A stretch of 64,000 nucleotides of DNA, taken from the NCBI RefSeq assembly GCF_000317435.1, contig NC_019751.1, forward strand, positions 2,790,001-2,854,000, in the 5' to 3' direction. Positions 54,650 to 63,921 of this stretch are shown piece by piece (position 1 is the first letter of the stretch; the number at the start of each line of letters is the position of its first letter). Below the pieces are notes generated by a model, which worked only from the letters and a program-made list of their open reading frames with translations, was not told the origin of the DNA and made no database searches. This DNA is from Calothrix sp. PCC 6303. GTDB taxonomy: Bacteria > Cyanobacteriota > Cyanobacteriia > Cyanobacteriales > Nostocaceae. The translations under genes and the position numbers were made by a program.

Positions 54650-57112
54650 ATGGCAAAGCAGGAACAGCTTCAAAAGAAACCTTCAACAACTGTATCTGAA
54701 CCACAAAATTCTTCTGAGTTCCTGCAAACTAGACCTTTTGCAACCAGCGAACAAACTACGCAACCCAATTTACAGGCAAAGAGCGATACCAACCCTGCGG
54801 GAACTGCAAGGCAGAACAAAGATGGTCGCCAAGAGCATCGCACTTCTGATTTTGGTCACAGTTTTGGAAATTTAGCAGTTTCCCCTTCTACAACTTCGGT
54901 TCAACCTAAATTAACTATTGGGCAACCGGGGGATAAATATGAGCAAGAAGCGGATAGCGTAGCAGCAGATGTGGTACAGCGCATAAATCAACCACAAGCA
55001 GCATCTTCCAAGCAGGAAGAGACGGTACAACGTCAGGAAGTACCAGAAGAGGAAGAATTACAAATGAAACCTCTGGCTGATTCCATTCAGCGTCAGGAAG
55101 TACCACAAGAGGAAGAATTACAAATGAAACCTCTGGCTGATTCCATTCAACGTCAGGAAGTACCAGAAGAGGAAGAACTGCAAATGAAACCTTTGGCTGA
55201 TTCCATTCAACGTCAGGAAATACCCGAAGAGGAAGAAATACAAACAAAATCTTTGTTACAAAGAAAGACAAATAACGAAAATCAAACTGCTCCCGATAGC
55301 ATTGAAACATCAATTAACCAAGCACGAGGTAGTGGACAATCTCTGGGAGATGTTCAAGGGAGCATGGAACAGGCATTTGGAGCTAACTTCAGTGATGTAA
55401 GAGTACATACTGATGCTAAAGCAGACCAGTTAAATCAAACAATTCAAGCTCGTGCTTTTACTACAGGACAGGATATTTTCTTTCGGGACGGAGAATATAA
55501 CCCCACAAGTAGAAATGGGCAAGAATTATTAGCGCATGAATTAACTCACGTTGTGCAGCAGCAACCCCAAATGGTGCAGATGGACAAAGATGCTGTAGAA
55601 CCAGAGAAAGGAGTTAATCCCCCACCAGAGAAGAAAGATATAAGTTGGATATATGATACTTTAAAACAATTAAAAAGTTGGAATGCGGTTAAAGATAAAT
55701 TTATTTCTGATGAACCAACAATGCGTCAATTTGTTGAATTTCGTAAAACTTATGTAGATAGTAAAATTAACGAACTTAGACAAAAATATCCAACACTCAT
55801 TGCTAAATCTGTAGGCAGTAAAGACCTAAGTTCAGATTATGATATTACTATTTCCACTCCAGGAACAGGTGAAGATGTTGAAGCAGTAGATGAATTTAAC
55901 AATGCAATTAAAGCTGAATTTGGAGTACAGCCAGGGACTTTATTTGATACAAATTTATATGCTAAAGATTTTCTGAAGGTGGAGGGAAATATTAAACCAG
56001 ATGTTGAGCAACAACAGCAAGAAGACTCTGATTTGGCACAACCAGAAAACCAAAATTTAGGAAAATTAACGGATTTGGATCAAGATGTTGCAGCTTTAGT
56101 TAAGCAAAGACGATTTATGAATCAGGGTGAATGGGATAAATATACTGAATCCGTTGTTTCTGGAATCGCAGATAAAAAGCAAAAACAAGCAGTTTTAAAA
56201 CAATATGAAGAAGCTGATGCAATTTTTCAAATATCTGCCCATCAATTACTAGAAGAAACCAAAAAAGATGAGAAGGTACATCAAGAAAAAGGACAACTAG
56301 GCAAGGAAGAAAACGACGAATTATCGAAAATTAAGGATGGAAAAGTTCGAGAGCAAGTAGAAAAGCAGTTATTAGGTATAGAAGAATTACATTTAATTAC
56401 TCACGAAAATCCCGATTTGGTACTAGAAAAAAGCAATCAACTTTATATTGATAAAATGAGACAGGTGCGTGTGCTTCAATGTCTCATTCAAAATCCTGAA
56501 GAAGAGAATGTTGATGCAATGAAGGCAGAAGTGAAAAAATTATTAGGTGAAGCTTGCTTCTTCGCTGCTGAAGCATACCATAGTGAGGGAGCAGTGAAAC
56601 ACGTGGTGGCAGGTTTGCAAGGAGATAATGCACAAGAAGCTCTGAAAAAACTCACACCAGAAAATATTTTACAATCTTATAATGAACAGTTGGGAGATTT
56701 CCTCAAAGATATTGTTCACTATACTCAAGAAAAAGCTCATCATGGTAAGGTCTTTTATCGTTCCTCTAAATATTTGTATCGTTTATTTGACGCTATTAAA
56801 GAGATTAAAAAACGCCCAGAATTTGCAGATATTCAGTTAACTATAGGTGATGAAAACTTATTTGCAGCAATCATAGAATCGGGATTATTAGCAATTCGCA
56901 AAGGAAATCTCAAATTTGCAAGTGAAGAAGAAACAAATTTAGCATCTGTTGACATTGTCAAACAATCTTTTGGTGTGGACACATCAGAAGGTTTGAAACA
57001 AAAAGTTTTACAAATGAGCGTAGAATTTAATCAAAAAGTACGCAATAAGTTATCATTTTTAACTGATAAAAATGCAGAAACTCAATATTTTAAAAATGTA
57101 CAGCGTCGGTAA
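54650..57112 (+). CDS. eCIS cargo candidate: DUF4157 protein with nucleotidyltransferase-like C-terminus
   Basis: 820 residues from ATG 54650, a start supported by alignment to its paralogue, which also begins MA-x-QEQLQ; an upstream GTG at 54602 is rejected. N-terminal disordered part, then four 20-residue repeats (QEVPEEEELQMKPLADSI). Next comes the DUF4157 eCIS core domain near residues 215-305 with VRVHTDAKADQLN, AFTTGQDIFF and the HExxH-like AHELTHVVQQ. The C-terminal region has GSKDLSSDYDITI near residue 390, resembling the GS-x(n)-SDxD nucleotidyltransferase motif, followed by long helical segments. DUF4157 marks proteins loaded into contractile injection systems. Confidence 0.85.
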   Translation: MAKQEQLQKKPSTTVSEPQNSSEFLQTRPFATSEQTTQPNLQAKSDTNPAGTARQNKDGRQEHRTSDFGHSFGNLAVSPSTTSVQPKLTIGQPGDKYEQEADSVAADVVQRINQPQAASSKQEETVQRQEVPEEEELQMKPLADSIQRQEVPQEEELQMKPLADSIQRQEVPEEEELQMKPLADSIQRQEIPEEEEIQTKSLLQRKTNNENQTAPDSIETSINQARGSGQSLGDVQGSMEQAFGANFSDVRVHTDAKADQLNQTIQARAFTTGQDIFFRDGEYNPTSRNGQELLAHELTHVVQQQPQMVQMDKDAVEPEKGVNPPPEKKDISWIYDTLKQLKSWNAVKDKFISDEPTMRQFVEFRKTYVDSKINELRQKYPTLIAKSVGSKDLSSDYDITISTPGTGEDVEAVDEFNNAIKAEFGVQPGTLFDTNLYAKDFLKVEGNIKPDVEQQQQEDSDLAQPENQNLGKLTDLDQDVAALVKQRRFMNQGEWDKYTESVVSGIADKKQKQAVLKQYEEADAIFQISAHQLLEETKKDEKVHQEKGQLGKEENDELSKIKDGKVREQVEKQLLGIEELHLITHENPDLVLEKSNQLYIDKMRQVRVLQCLIQNPEEENVDAMKAEVKKLLGEACFFAAEAYHSEGAVKHVVAGLQGDNAQEALKKLTPENILQSYNEQLGDFLKDIVHYTQEKAHHGKVFYRSSKYLYRLFDAIKEIKKRPEFADIQLTIGDENLFAAIIESGLLAIRKGNLKFASEEETNLASVDIVKQSFGVDTSEGLKQKVLQMSVEFNQKVRNKLSFLTDKNAETQYFKNVQRR
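55031..55270 (+). repeat. Four 60-bp in-frame tandem repeats in the cargo gene
   Basis: Copies start at 55031, 55091, 55151 and 55211. Each encodes RQEVPEEEELQMKPLADSIQ with few changes; the fourth is the most diverged. An equivalent three-copy array is in the second cargo gene. Confidence 0.9.
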
Positions 57113-57163
57113 CAGCCAAAATCAGAAGCAAAACTAAATTTTTATCTTGAAGTAGGTAATTTT

Positions 57164-59515
57164 ATGGCAGAACAGGAACAACTTCAACCAAATGTTTTAA
57201 CAACAGTAGATGAAGCACAAAATCTATCTGAGTTTTTGCAAACCCGACCTTTTGCACCAGTTAATAAATCTCATGCAGCTTCCAGCGAACCAGGTACACA
57301 ACCAAATTTGCAGATCAAGAGCACAAATAACTTACCACCTCGCACTTCTAATTTCGGTCACAGTTTTGGAAATGTAATGGTTTTTCTTCCCACGAGGTCA
57401 GTAATTCAAGCTAAGTTAACTATCGGGCAACCGGGGGATAAATATGAACAAGAAGCTGATCGCGTAGCAGCAGATGTGTTACAACGCATAAATCAACCGC
57501 AGGCAATGTCTTCTAATCAGAGAGAGACTATCCAGCGTATGGAAGTACCGGAGGAGGAAGAACTACAAATGAAACCCCTGGTAAATTCCATCCAGCGTAT
57601 GGAAGTACCGGAGGAGGAAGAACTGCAAATGAAACCTCTGGCAAATTCTATCCAGCGTGTGGAAGTACCGGAAGAGGAAGAATTGCAAATGAAGCCGTTT
57701 TTGCAGCGTCAAGAAGCCATTGATGGAGGACAAGCATCAACAGATTTGGAATCTTCCATTAATAATGCAAGAGGTGGTGGACAAGCTTTAGATGCAGGTT
57801 TGCAACAGTCGATGGGTCAAGCGATGGGAGCAGATTTTAGTGGAGTCAGGGTGCATACAGATACCCAAGCTGACCAGTTAAATAAATCAATACAAGCAAA
57901 AGCTTTTACGACGGGGCAGGATGTGTTTTTTCGGCAGGGAACGTATGACCCTGGGAGTCGAGGAGGACAGGAGTTGATTGCCCATGAATTGACCCATGTA
58001 GTGCAGCAAAATAGTGGGGCTGTGCAGCGATCGCCGCAACCGGAAGATACATTACGGCAACATCAAGAGATAATGACGGGAGCGAAAGCAGTCACCTCGA
58101 TACAGCGTAAAGCATACATTGGGGACAATTGTGATTTACCTGCTAACCTCGAAAAACCAAAAAATAAAGCACTTCATGAAGACGGAGATATTAGGCGGTT
58201 TAATAATCAACAGGAATTTGAAACATTTGCGGCAGGAAGCGCAGTTGAAGGTGTTGGTCAGCTTGCGGATAAGACATGGGTGCGACTACCTAAGTCTATG
58301 CTTGTACTAGGAGAAAATCATGGTAATCCAAAGGCACCTGAAATTATCAAAGCCACGAACATCAAAAAATTCCGCTATGAGGGTTTCACCCACCACTCTG
58401 CTACTAGGCTCGAAAAAAGCGAAGAACTTCAAGGGGTTGTGCAGGAATCAAATAAAAAAAGTCTTGAGAAGAAAGGGCTAGTTGCCGGTGCTGATGAACC
58501 AACACATGAAGCAGAACACGCTCTCCCTAAGTATGCCAGAGCAGTTGCAGACGTTATAGAGTTAGTTAAAAAACAAGAAAAGGGAGAGAAAATTAGTGAA
58601 ACGAGTGTCGTAGCAGGAAGCGATCTTGGAGAAGAATACTCACTTGTTAAGGCATTGCTATCATCTCTACTTCATGCCTTAATTTACTCTAAATCTTATA
58701 GTGGGAAATTTTTCTCTCATCCCCTCAAGCAATTCTATAACGAGAATCAAGCTGCTGTAGATGAAGCAATAGAAACACTTAAAGCTAGTGAACAAGGCAA
58801 AAAAGTACCTGATTTCAGTAAACTTAAAATCACAAATACACTCGATTCGCTAACCACTGCCTATGAAACGGCAGCGAAAAGTAAAGTAGGTCTAACTACA
58901 CAGAAAAAAATCGATAACTTTAAAGCACAGCTGAACACCGTAAAAGAACCAAAAGTTACACTTACCAATCGCGCCAAAGAAGACGACTATCTGCGTGATG
59001 CTTCTATGCTGGAAACAATCAAGAAGGCAAAAAGTTCAGGCGATCGATTATTCGTCATTGGAGATGCCCACCGTTATAAGTTGCAACCACTCATTGAAGG
59101 GCTTGGTTTAGAGGTAATGCCAGACACAGATTTCGTAGCGCAACAAAAGGACTTAGACACATATGCGAAGAGCAATGGAAAGGATTACGGCGATGGAGAC
59201 CCAAAATCGATAGGTAAATGGATTAGATCGATTCAGGAAAAATGGACACCAGATGAATTAATAAAATTAGGTTGGGGAAGGGAATCTGAAAGTGAGGAGG
59301 AGTGGGAAAAGCGCAAGGGTAACAATAACAAGGGTGGTACGGCGGTCTTGACTGATCATAATGATACTACTACTCGTTACGAAGTTGTGATAAACGGGAA
59401 GATAATAGATAAGAAAACTAAGAACTTTCAATACAAACGGGGAGATAAGTATACAATAACTGCGATTAGCAAAGCCGAACCAAAGGCAAAAATAGTGATT
59501 TATCAAAGCCAGTAA
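57164..59515 (+). CDS. eCIS cargo candidate: DUF4157 protein with EreA/TIKI-like C-terminus
   Basis: 783 residues. N-terminal leader, three repeats (VEVPEEEELQMKP), then the DUF4157 domain near residues 200-285 with FSGVRVHTDTQADQLN, AFTTGQDVFFRQGTYDPGSR and AHELTHVVQQ. The C-terminal ~450 residues differ completely from the first cargo protein. They contain LVLGENHGNPKAP (~380) and VIGDAHRYKLQPL (~631), a 'GExHG ... GxxH' pair reminiscent of the EreA/ChaN/TIKI hydrolase fold. The gene starts 51 bases after the first and may be co-transcribed. The enzymatic assignment is inference. Confidence 0.85.
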   Translation: MAEQEQLQPNVLTTVDEAQNLSEFLQTRPFAPVNKSHAASSEPGTQPNLQIKSTNNLPPRTSNFGHSFGNVMVFLPTRSVIQAKLTIGQPGDKYEQEADRVAADVLQRINQPQAMSSNQRETIQRMEVPEEEELQMKPLVNSIQRMEVPEEEELQMKPLANSIQRVEVPEEEELQMKPFLQRQEAIDGGQASTDLESSINNARGGGQALDAGLQQSMGQAMGADFSGVRVHTDTQADQLNKSIQAKAFTTGQDVFFRQGTYDPGSRGGQELIAHELTHVVQQNSGAVQRSPQPEDTLRQHQEIMTGAKAVTSIQRKAYIGDNCDLPANLEKPKNKALHEDGDIRRFNNQQEFETFAAGSAVEGVGQLADKTWVRLPKSMLVLGENHGNPKAPEIIKATNIKKFRYEGFTHHSATRLEKSEELQGVVQESNKKSLEKKGLVAGADEPTHEAEHALPKYARAVADVIELVKKQEKGEKISETSVVAGSDLGEEYSLVKALLSSLLHALIYSKSYSGKFFSHPLKQFYNENQAAVDEAIETLKASEQGKKVPDFSKLKITNTLDSLTTAYETAAKSKVGLTTQKKIDNFKAQLNTVKEPKVTLTNRAKEDDYLRDASMLETIKKAKSSGDRLFVIGDAHRYKLQPLIEGLGLEVMPDTDFVAQQKDLDTYAKSNGKDYGDGDPKSIGKWIRSIQEKWTPDELIKLGWGRESESEEEWEKRKGNNNKGGTAVLTDHNDTTTRYEVVINGKIIDKKTKNFQYKRGDKYTITAISKAEPKAKIVIYQSQ
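57533..57712 (+). repeat. Three 60-bp in-frame tandem repeats in the second cargo gene
   Basis: Period 60 from about 57533, encoding QRMEVPEEEELQMKPLxNSI. The pattern is shared with 55031-55270 but with M or V in place of Q at position 3, indicating separate repeat homogenisation. Confidence 0.88.
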
Positions 59516-59695
59516 ATGATGAAAACTCTATTTCTATAGGTTTAACTTCAATTGCAGTCGAATAGAGCAATAGTTTGAAGATGCGATCGCGTTTGCGGTT
59601 GGAGTAAAACTACATCTGATATGGAATGCGATCGCACAACAAAAGGTTGAGTTTGTGATTAAACCCAACCTAATTTGTGTTTGTAATATTTATTA

Positions 59696-59905
59696 CTAAA
59701 TCCCCGGAATTTCCGATAATTCACATTTTAATTCTTCTACCGCAAAACCTGTAACTTTGCGCCATTCTTCCACAGTAAACTCATAACCTTGTTCCTTTGC
59801 CATTTTGACAAAAGCCTCCTCATCTGGTGCTTGATTGAGATTTTCCCGCAAATCGGGGTTAACTTGAGCCGCTCTAAATAATCTGGTTACTTCTTGTACT
59901 GCCAT
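59696..59905 (-). CDS. Nif11-like small protein
   Basis: 69 residues. FRAAQVNPDLRENLNQAPDE, then EAFVKMAKEQGYEFTVEEW is the Nif11 leader signature (L-x(n)-F-x-x-x-A-K-x-x-G-Y-x-F-T-x-E-E). In RiPP systems Nif11-type leaders carry a GG site before a core peptide; here there is no GG and only about 20 residues follow (ending SEIPGI), so it may be a stand-alone regulatory or adaptor peptide. It lies between the cargo genes and the AAA ATPase. The gap 59516-59695 is convergent, with no gene. Confidence 0.8.
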   Translation of the reverse strand: MAVQEVTRLFRAAQVNPDLRENLNQAPDEEAFVKMAKEQGYEFTVEEWRKVTGFAVEELKCELSEIPGI

Positions 59906-60064
59906 AATTTATACTCCTAAATTTAAAAGACGGGTAAAGGGGAAGGGGTAAAGGGTTAAAGGGAAAAGGGAAAAGGGAATAAAAAGCTTTGAGCTATTAC
60001 CCTTTGTTGAAAGTTGTGATAACTAGGTACTATCTCTTTTTCCCCATTCCCCATTTCCCTTTCC

Positions 60065-62152
60065 CTAAGAAATCCATCCCTTCACTTCCACATCTGTCAA
60101 GGGTCGTTCCATCTTAATATATTCACTCTTTGCAGCTTGTAATATATATTGCATCTGAACTACTTGCCCAGCCTGAGCAGCAATAAATGCAGCGTTGAGA
60201 GCAATGTTACGAATATTACCACCAGCAACATTTAATTTTGCCAGTTTCCACTCATCTAAACCTTCCGTCGGTGTGTTTTTGGGAAAAACTCGTCGCCAAA
60301 TTTCTGCCCTCTGGTTCGCATCTGGGAAGGGAAACTGAACAATAAAGCGGATACGTCGCAGAAAAGCTTGGTCAATCGCATTTTTTAAGTTGGTGGTCAG
60401 AATCGATAAACCAGGGTAAGCTTCCATCCTTTGCAGTAAATAGGCAACCTCCATGTTCGCATGGCGATCGCGTGAATCTTTAACCTCAGAACGCTTACCA
60501 AATATGGCATCTGCTTCGTCAAATAACAAAATTACACCCCCAACTTCGGCAGCATCAAAAACCCTACCTAAGTTTTTCTCGGTTTCACCAATGTATTTAC
60601 TGACGACTGCGCTCAAATCAATGCGGTATAAATCTAACCTCATTTCCCGTGCTAGTACTTCAGCTGCCATTGTTTTACCAGTTCCACTAGCTCCTGCAAA
60701 CAAAGCACTAATACCCAAACCGCGTTTACTTTTGCCTCCAAAACCCCATTCCTCATAGACTTTGGTGCGCTGTTTGAGTTGGTCTGCTGCATCTCGCAGG
60801 ACTTGTTTCTCAATTTCTGGTAATACCAAATCATCCCAGTCAGCACTAGATTCCATCCGTTGTGCTAATTCATCCAACCGAGGACGAGCTTGGGTGCGGC
60901 AAATATCCCAGAGGGATGAGGGAGATGGGGGGGATGAGGGAGATGGGGGGGATGAGGGGGATGAGGGGGATGAGGGAGATGGGGGAGATGGGGGGGATGG
61001 GGGGGAAGAAGTAATATGTTCTTCTTGTAGTTTCCCATTTCCTGTTTCCCCTTTCGTTTCCTCAAGACTTTTTGCTTTTAAGCAAACCCCGCGAATAGCG
61101 GGAGCGCTGAGGTTGAAGTGAGAAACTATGTTTTCTACTTCTTCCCCCAGAGATGGGGCAAATTCTCTCAGGGTTTGATGCCAAAGTAAGCGCTGTTCTT
61201 CGGTGGTGGGACTATCTACATCGAAGGCTATTATGGGACGGTGTTTTTGGGGACGACGTTCTTGGCTAATAATAATTACAGGAGCTTGGATGCTCTCGAT
61301 AAATTGAGCTATTGCCATTTCTTGTTTGCGATCGCTATTATCCCAGTTGTCCCATTCCAACAGCAATGTGGTGTTATTCAGGGCAAATTCTCGCTCCCAC
61401 AGGGATTTTACTAAGTTGAGATTACCTGTTTCATGGGGTAATAGTTCTACTCCAATGCTGTAAGGGATAAAGTTAATTTGACCACAGGTCGCAGATGCGA
61501 TCGCTCTTTGACTTGCGACATCTTTTCCACACAATTGCAGGATTGGTAGTACTTCTTCTGATTGTGCTGCTAAATACCAAGTATTTGCCATCTGCATCGC
61601 TATTTGCCAATGCGATGGTACTAATTTTTCCCTTGTTTTGACGGGTGTACCAATTCCTGCCAATCTTGAATCTAGATGATGGATTCCTGTAAGATAATGC
61701 AGAATTTGTTCGTCAATTCGCAAAGGACTAGTTGTGAGAGCATTACCAGCACCAATTTCCATCAATCGCCATTTTCGCAATGGTGCATCAGGTGTTAGCG
61801 CTCCCCAATAGGCTTGTTCTAGTATTGCCAGCGCCAAGCTAAAGGTCGGATAATTACGCTGTGAATCACCTTGAATTTCGGCACAAAGGGAAGCAAAGCT
61901 AGCATCTAACTCCACTCCTGCACATAGCAGTAATATATCGCGCTCAAAAGCGGATAATCCCAAGTTTTGGCAGATTTTTTCTAAAGCTGGTAAAGAAGAG
62001 GGTGAGGATGGGGAATAACTATGTTTTTCTCCTTTTTCCTCTTCCCCTTTACCCCTTGCCCTTTCCAAAACTTGTCGCAAGCGATTGAGGTGCTGCATCA
62101 GATAACGTTGATTTTCTTGTTGCCATTCGGCACTAGGTGCTTGAGGAATCAC
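60065..62152 (-). CDS. AAA+ ATPase of contractile injection system (Pvc15/Cis15-like)
   Basis: 695 residues from a GTG that overlaps the stop of the previous gene (GTGA). The N-terminal half is the family's non-catalytic region ([20 protein letters not shown]). A proline/serine-rich minisatellite insert lies near residues 375-415. The C-terminal AAA domain has Walker A GASGTGKT (~484), Walker [13 protein letters not shown] (~540) and [15 protein letters not shown] with the arginine finger region. Pvc15-type ATPases are thought to aid assembly or cargo loading. Intact. Confidence 0.92.
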   Translation of the reverse strand: MIPQAPSAEWQQENQRYLMQHLNRLRQVLERARGKGEEEKGEKHSYSPSSPSSLPALEKICQNLGLSAFERDILLLCAGVELDASFASLCAEIQGDSQRNYPTFSLALAILEQAYWGALTPDAPLRKWRLMEIGAGNALTTSPLRIDEQILHYLTGIHHLDSRLAGIGTPVKTREKLVPSHWQIAMQMANTWYLAAQSEEVLPILQLCGKDVASQRAIASATCGQINFIPYSIGVELLPHETGNLNLVKSLWEREFALNNTTLLLEWDNWDNSDRKQEMAIAQFIESIQAPVIIISQERRPQKHRPIIAFDVDSPTTEEQRLLWHQTLREFAPSLGEEVENIVSHFNLSAPAIRGVCLKAKSLEETKGETGNGKLQEEHITSSPPSPPSPPSPSSPSSPSSPPSPSSPPSPSSLWDICRTQARPRLDELAQRMESSADWDDLVLPEIEKQVLRDAADQLKQRTKVYEEWGFGGKSKRGLGISALFAGASGTGKTMAAEVLAREMRLDLYRIDLSAVVSKYIGETEKNLGRVFDAAEVGGVILLFDEADAIFGKRSEVKDSRDRHANMEVAYLLQRMEAYPGLSILTTNLKNAIDQAFLRRIRFIVQFPFPDANQRAEIWRRVFPKNTPTEGLDEWKLAKLNVAGGNIRNIALNAAFIAAQAGQVVQMQYILQAAKSEYIKMERPLTDVEVKGWIS
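60900..61012. repeat. G-rich minisatellite inside the AAA ATPase gene
   Basis: Repeated GATGGGGGGGATGAGGGAGA-type units encode a stretch of about 35 Pro/Ser residues ([12 protein letters not shown]...). The length is a multiple of three overall, so the frame is kept. Same repeat type as at 43129-43203 and in several intergenic gaps. Confidence 0.85.
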
Positions 62153-62376
62153 TTTTCTAGTTCGGCAATTAAGTTGAGTAAATAAGTCTTTGCTTCTTGT
62201 GGAGCAAGTAAAATTACTTGACCTTTACGTAAAATCTCGTATTTTCCACCATGATAGCCATGACCAGCAATTAGTCCTAGTTGTACTGCTTGGTTTCCCA
62301 ATTCAGTCAACATGCTAATACCAATCAAGTCACCTTCTTGTTGTAATTGTTGTTTCAACATTTCTTCAGCATCCAT
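62149..62376 (-). CDS. Small eCIS-locus protein, coupled to the AAA ATPase
   Basis: 75 residues, not recognised: GISMLTELGNQAVQLGLIAG, then HGYHGGKYEILRKGQVI. Soluble. Its stop overlaps the ATPase start by 4 bases (GTGA), so the two are translated together, and it may be a partner of the ATPase. Conserved small genes of this kind occur beside eCIS ATPases, but I know no function. Confidence 0.6.
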   Translation of the reverse strand: MDAEEMLKQQLQQEGDLIGISMLTELGNQAVQLGLIAGHGYHGGKYEILRKGQVILLAPQEAKTYLLNLIAELEK

Positions 62377-62423
62377 AAAAATAAATAATGGGGAAAAGAG
62401 GAAGGGGGAATGGGAAAAAGAGG

Positions 62424-62562
62424 TAAGTAGTTGTGCAAAATTAATTAATTAATTGTACATTCCGGAAACTTGAAGTCCTTGGGTGCGCGGAGCGTGTCCG
62501 TTTAGGACTTATGCTTCCTCCGTCGCAATGACAATATATATTTAATTTTGCGTAAGCACTTA
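62424..62562. repeat. 139-bp MITE-like element, copy B
   Basis: Same ends as copy A at 49820-49963: TAAGTAGTTGTGCAAAATTAA on the left and, inverted on the right, TAAGTGCTTACGCAAAATTAA. The interior is shared, with a short deletion and an extra TTAATTAA. TA lies at both edges. It fills most of the gap between the Pvc16-like gene and the small gene. Confidence 0.8.
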
Positions 62563-62649
62563 GTAGGTTATCCGGCTATCACAACTAGAAAAGGGTAATG
62601 GTTCAAAGTTTGTTATTTCCCTTTTTCCTTTCCCCATCTTTCCCTTCTC

Positions 62650-63921
62650 TTAACTAATTTCAATTCTCGGTGTATTAAACCAACCATAGGTTGAACTAGT
62701 ATCATCGCTATCGATACTCAGTAAACTTTCTGCACCATCGATTTGCAAACGTAACAAGTAAGTTGCTGGTTTGACTCCAGTCAAATTAAAAATAATGGTA
62801 TCGGTATCAATATTGATGGGTTCAGCTACAAATTGATAACCAATAGGTTCGTCGATAGACCATTCATTCATAACTAACACGACTCGCTGCTTAATTCCCA
62901 CCATCACATCTACTTGCAAACTTAGAATAAGCGATCGCAAGTCATCCATTGGTCGGTTTTGCTGTTCGATATTGATTTGTTTAATGGTTGGACGAAGTAC
63001 AAATGGTGCCACATTGGAATCAACTGACCGATTTCCATTATTTAAATTTGCAGTCCCAATGGGAATTTGATGAATAACCTGCAAACTCTGGACACCTGCC
63101 CGCAAAAAATCAACTGGCACATCGGCTAGGATGAGAGTAATTTGATTTTCGCTGACTTCTGATGGTGAAAGTTCAAATCCACCAATTCGCACTTGGGTAA
63201 TATTATTCGCCAGGTATTTACCGCGAATTTGTAAGGTACTGCTGGCTAAAATAGGTTCCAGTTTCCCAGTAGCAGAAACCACCTGCTCAACCAGCGGACG
63301 ATTGGGAAATGGAACTGTACCCCCAAGATTGCGATCGCTTACAGGTAAGGCACGTTTCAAGGATTCATCACCATCAATCGTCACTACAGTAACTTTGTAC
63401 ACCAGCGACAACATGTAAGGAGCTTGAAAAAATACAGACCAAACCTTAGATAAGTTGTCTAAATTTATCTCCAACGGCACTACTAGTAACTGTTGGAGTT
63501 GGTTGGCAAGGTTTGAATCTTCTAAAAATCTATAGCTTGGATCTGCTAAAGCCTCCTGAATAGCTTCAACTGATACTGTTGAATAGTCATTGAAAGTGCG
63601 AATCACACTACCCAACAATCGCTGGGGGATTAGCTCTGTGTCGTTACCATAGAAACTAATCATATAATACAAGTCAACAGCCGCCTGACGTTTGATTGGC
63701 GTTCCTTTGGAGCGAAACGGTGTTGCATCTGCGTTGTTTAGAGCGGGATTGCGGGCAACATGATACAAAAAAAGATTAATACCAGTTTCTGGTGTTCCGT
63801 TACCGATATTTCTTGGTTGTAGTGTTGTGACTCTGACTCCATCGATATCTAGCTGTACCGCAGATTGCAAAATTCTTTGCAGGATGGCTGTCACTGTTGC
63901 GACAGCTAAATAATTACTCAC
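62650..63921 (-). CDS. DUF4255 / Pvc16-type eCIS protein with IPT/TIG domain
   Basis: 423 residues from GTG 63921. N-terminal ~190 residues: ATVTAILQRILQSAVQLDID, GINLFLYHVARNPALNNADA and LLGSVIRTFNDYSTVSVEAI are the DUF4255 (Pvc16 N-terminal) signature, found in the tail-terminator/cap protein of eCIS. The C-terminal half has an IPT/TIG-like domain (LQIRGKYLANNITQVRIGGF) and another beta domain. The extended C-terminal half is longer than in short Pvc16 proteins. The rest of the locus (sheath, tube, spike) probably continues beyond the window. Confidence 0.88.
   Translation of the reverse strand: MSNYLAVATVTAILQRILQSAVQLDIDGVRVTTLQPRNIGNGTPETGINLFLYHVARNPALNNADATPFRSKGTPIKRQAAVDLYYMISFYGNDTELIPQRLLGSVIRTFNDYSTVSVEAIQEALADPSYRFLEDSNLANQLQQLLVVPLEINLDNLSKVWSVFFQAPYMLSLVYKVTVVTIDGDESLKRALPVSDRNLGGTVPFPNRPLVEQVVSATGKLEPILASSTLQIRGKYLANNITQVRIGGFELSPSEVSENQITLILADVPVDFLRAGVQSLQVIHQIPIGTANLNNGNRSVDSNVAPFVLRPTIKQINIEQQNRPMDDLRSLILSLQVDVMVGIKQRVVLVMNEWSIDEPIGYQFVAEPINIDTDTIIFNLTGVKPATYLLRLQIDGAESLLSIDSDDTSSTYGWFNTPRIEIS

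Noticed and set aside
55031-55270. Regular 60-bp spacing could suggest a CRISPR array
   Set aside because: The units are contiguous, in frame, encode an acidic motif, and have no unique spacers.
54915-55313. Long open frame on the minus strand inside the cargo gene
   Set aside because: It is the complement of the 60-bp repeats and has no family resemblance.
60900-61012. G-rich direct repeats resembling a repeat array
   Set aside because: It is a short-unit minisatellite inside an ATPase gene, not repeats with spacers.
40556-63921. Type VI secretion system or complete prophage
   Set aside because: No VipA/B, TssM or TssJ, capsid, terminase or lysis genes are seen; DUF4157, Pvc15-type and DUF4255 genes indicate eCIS.
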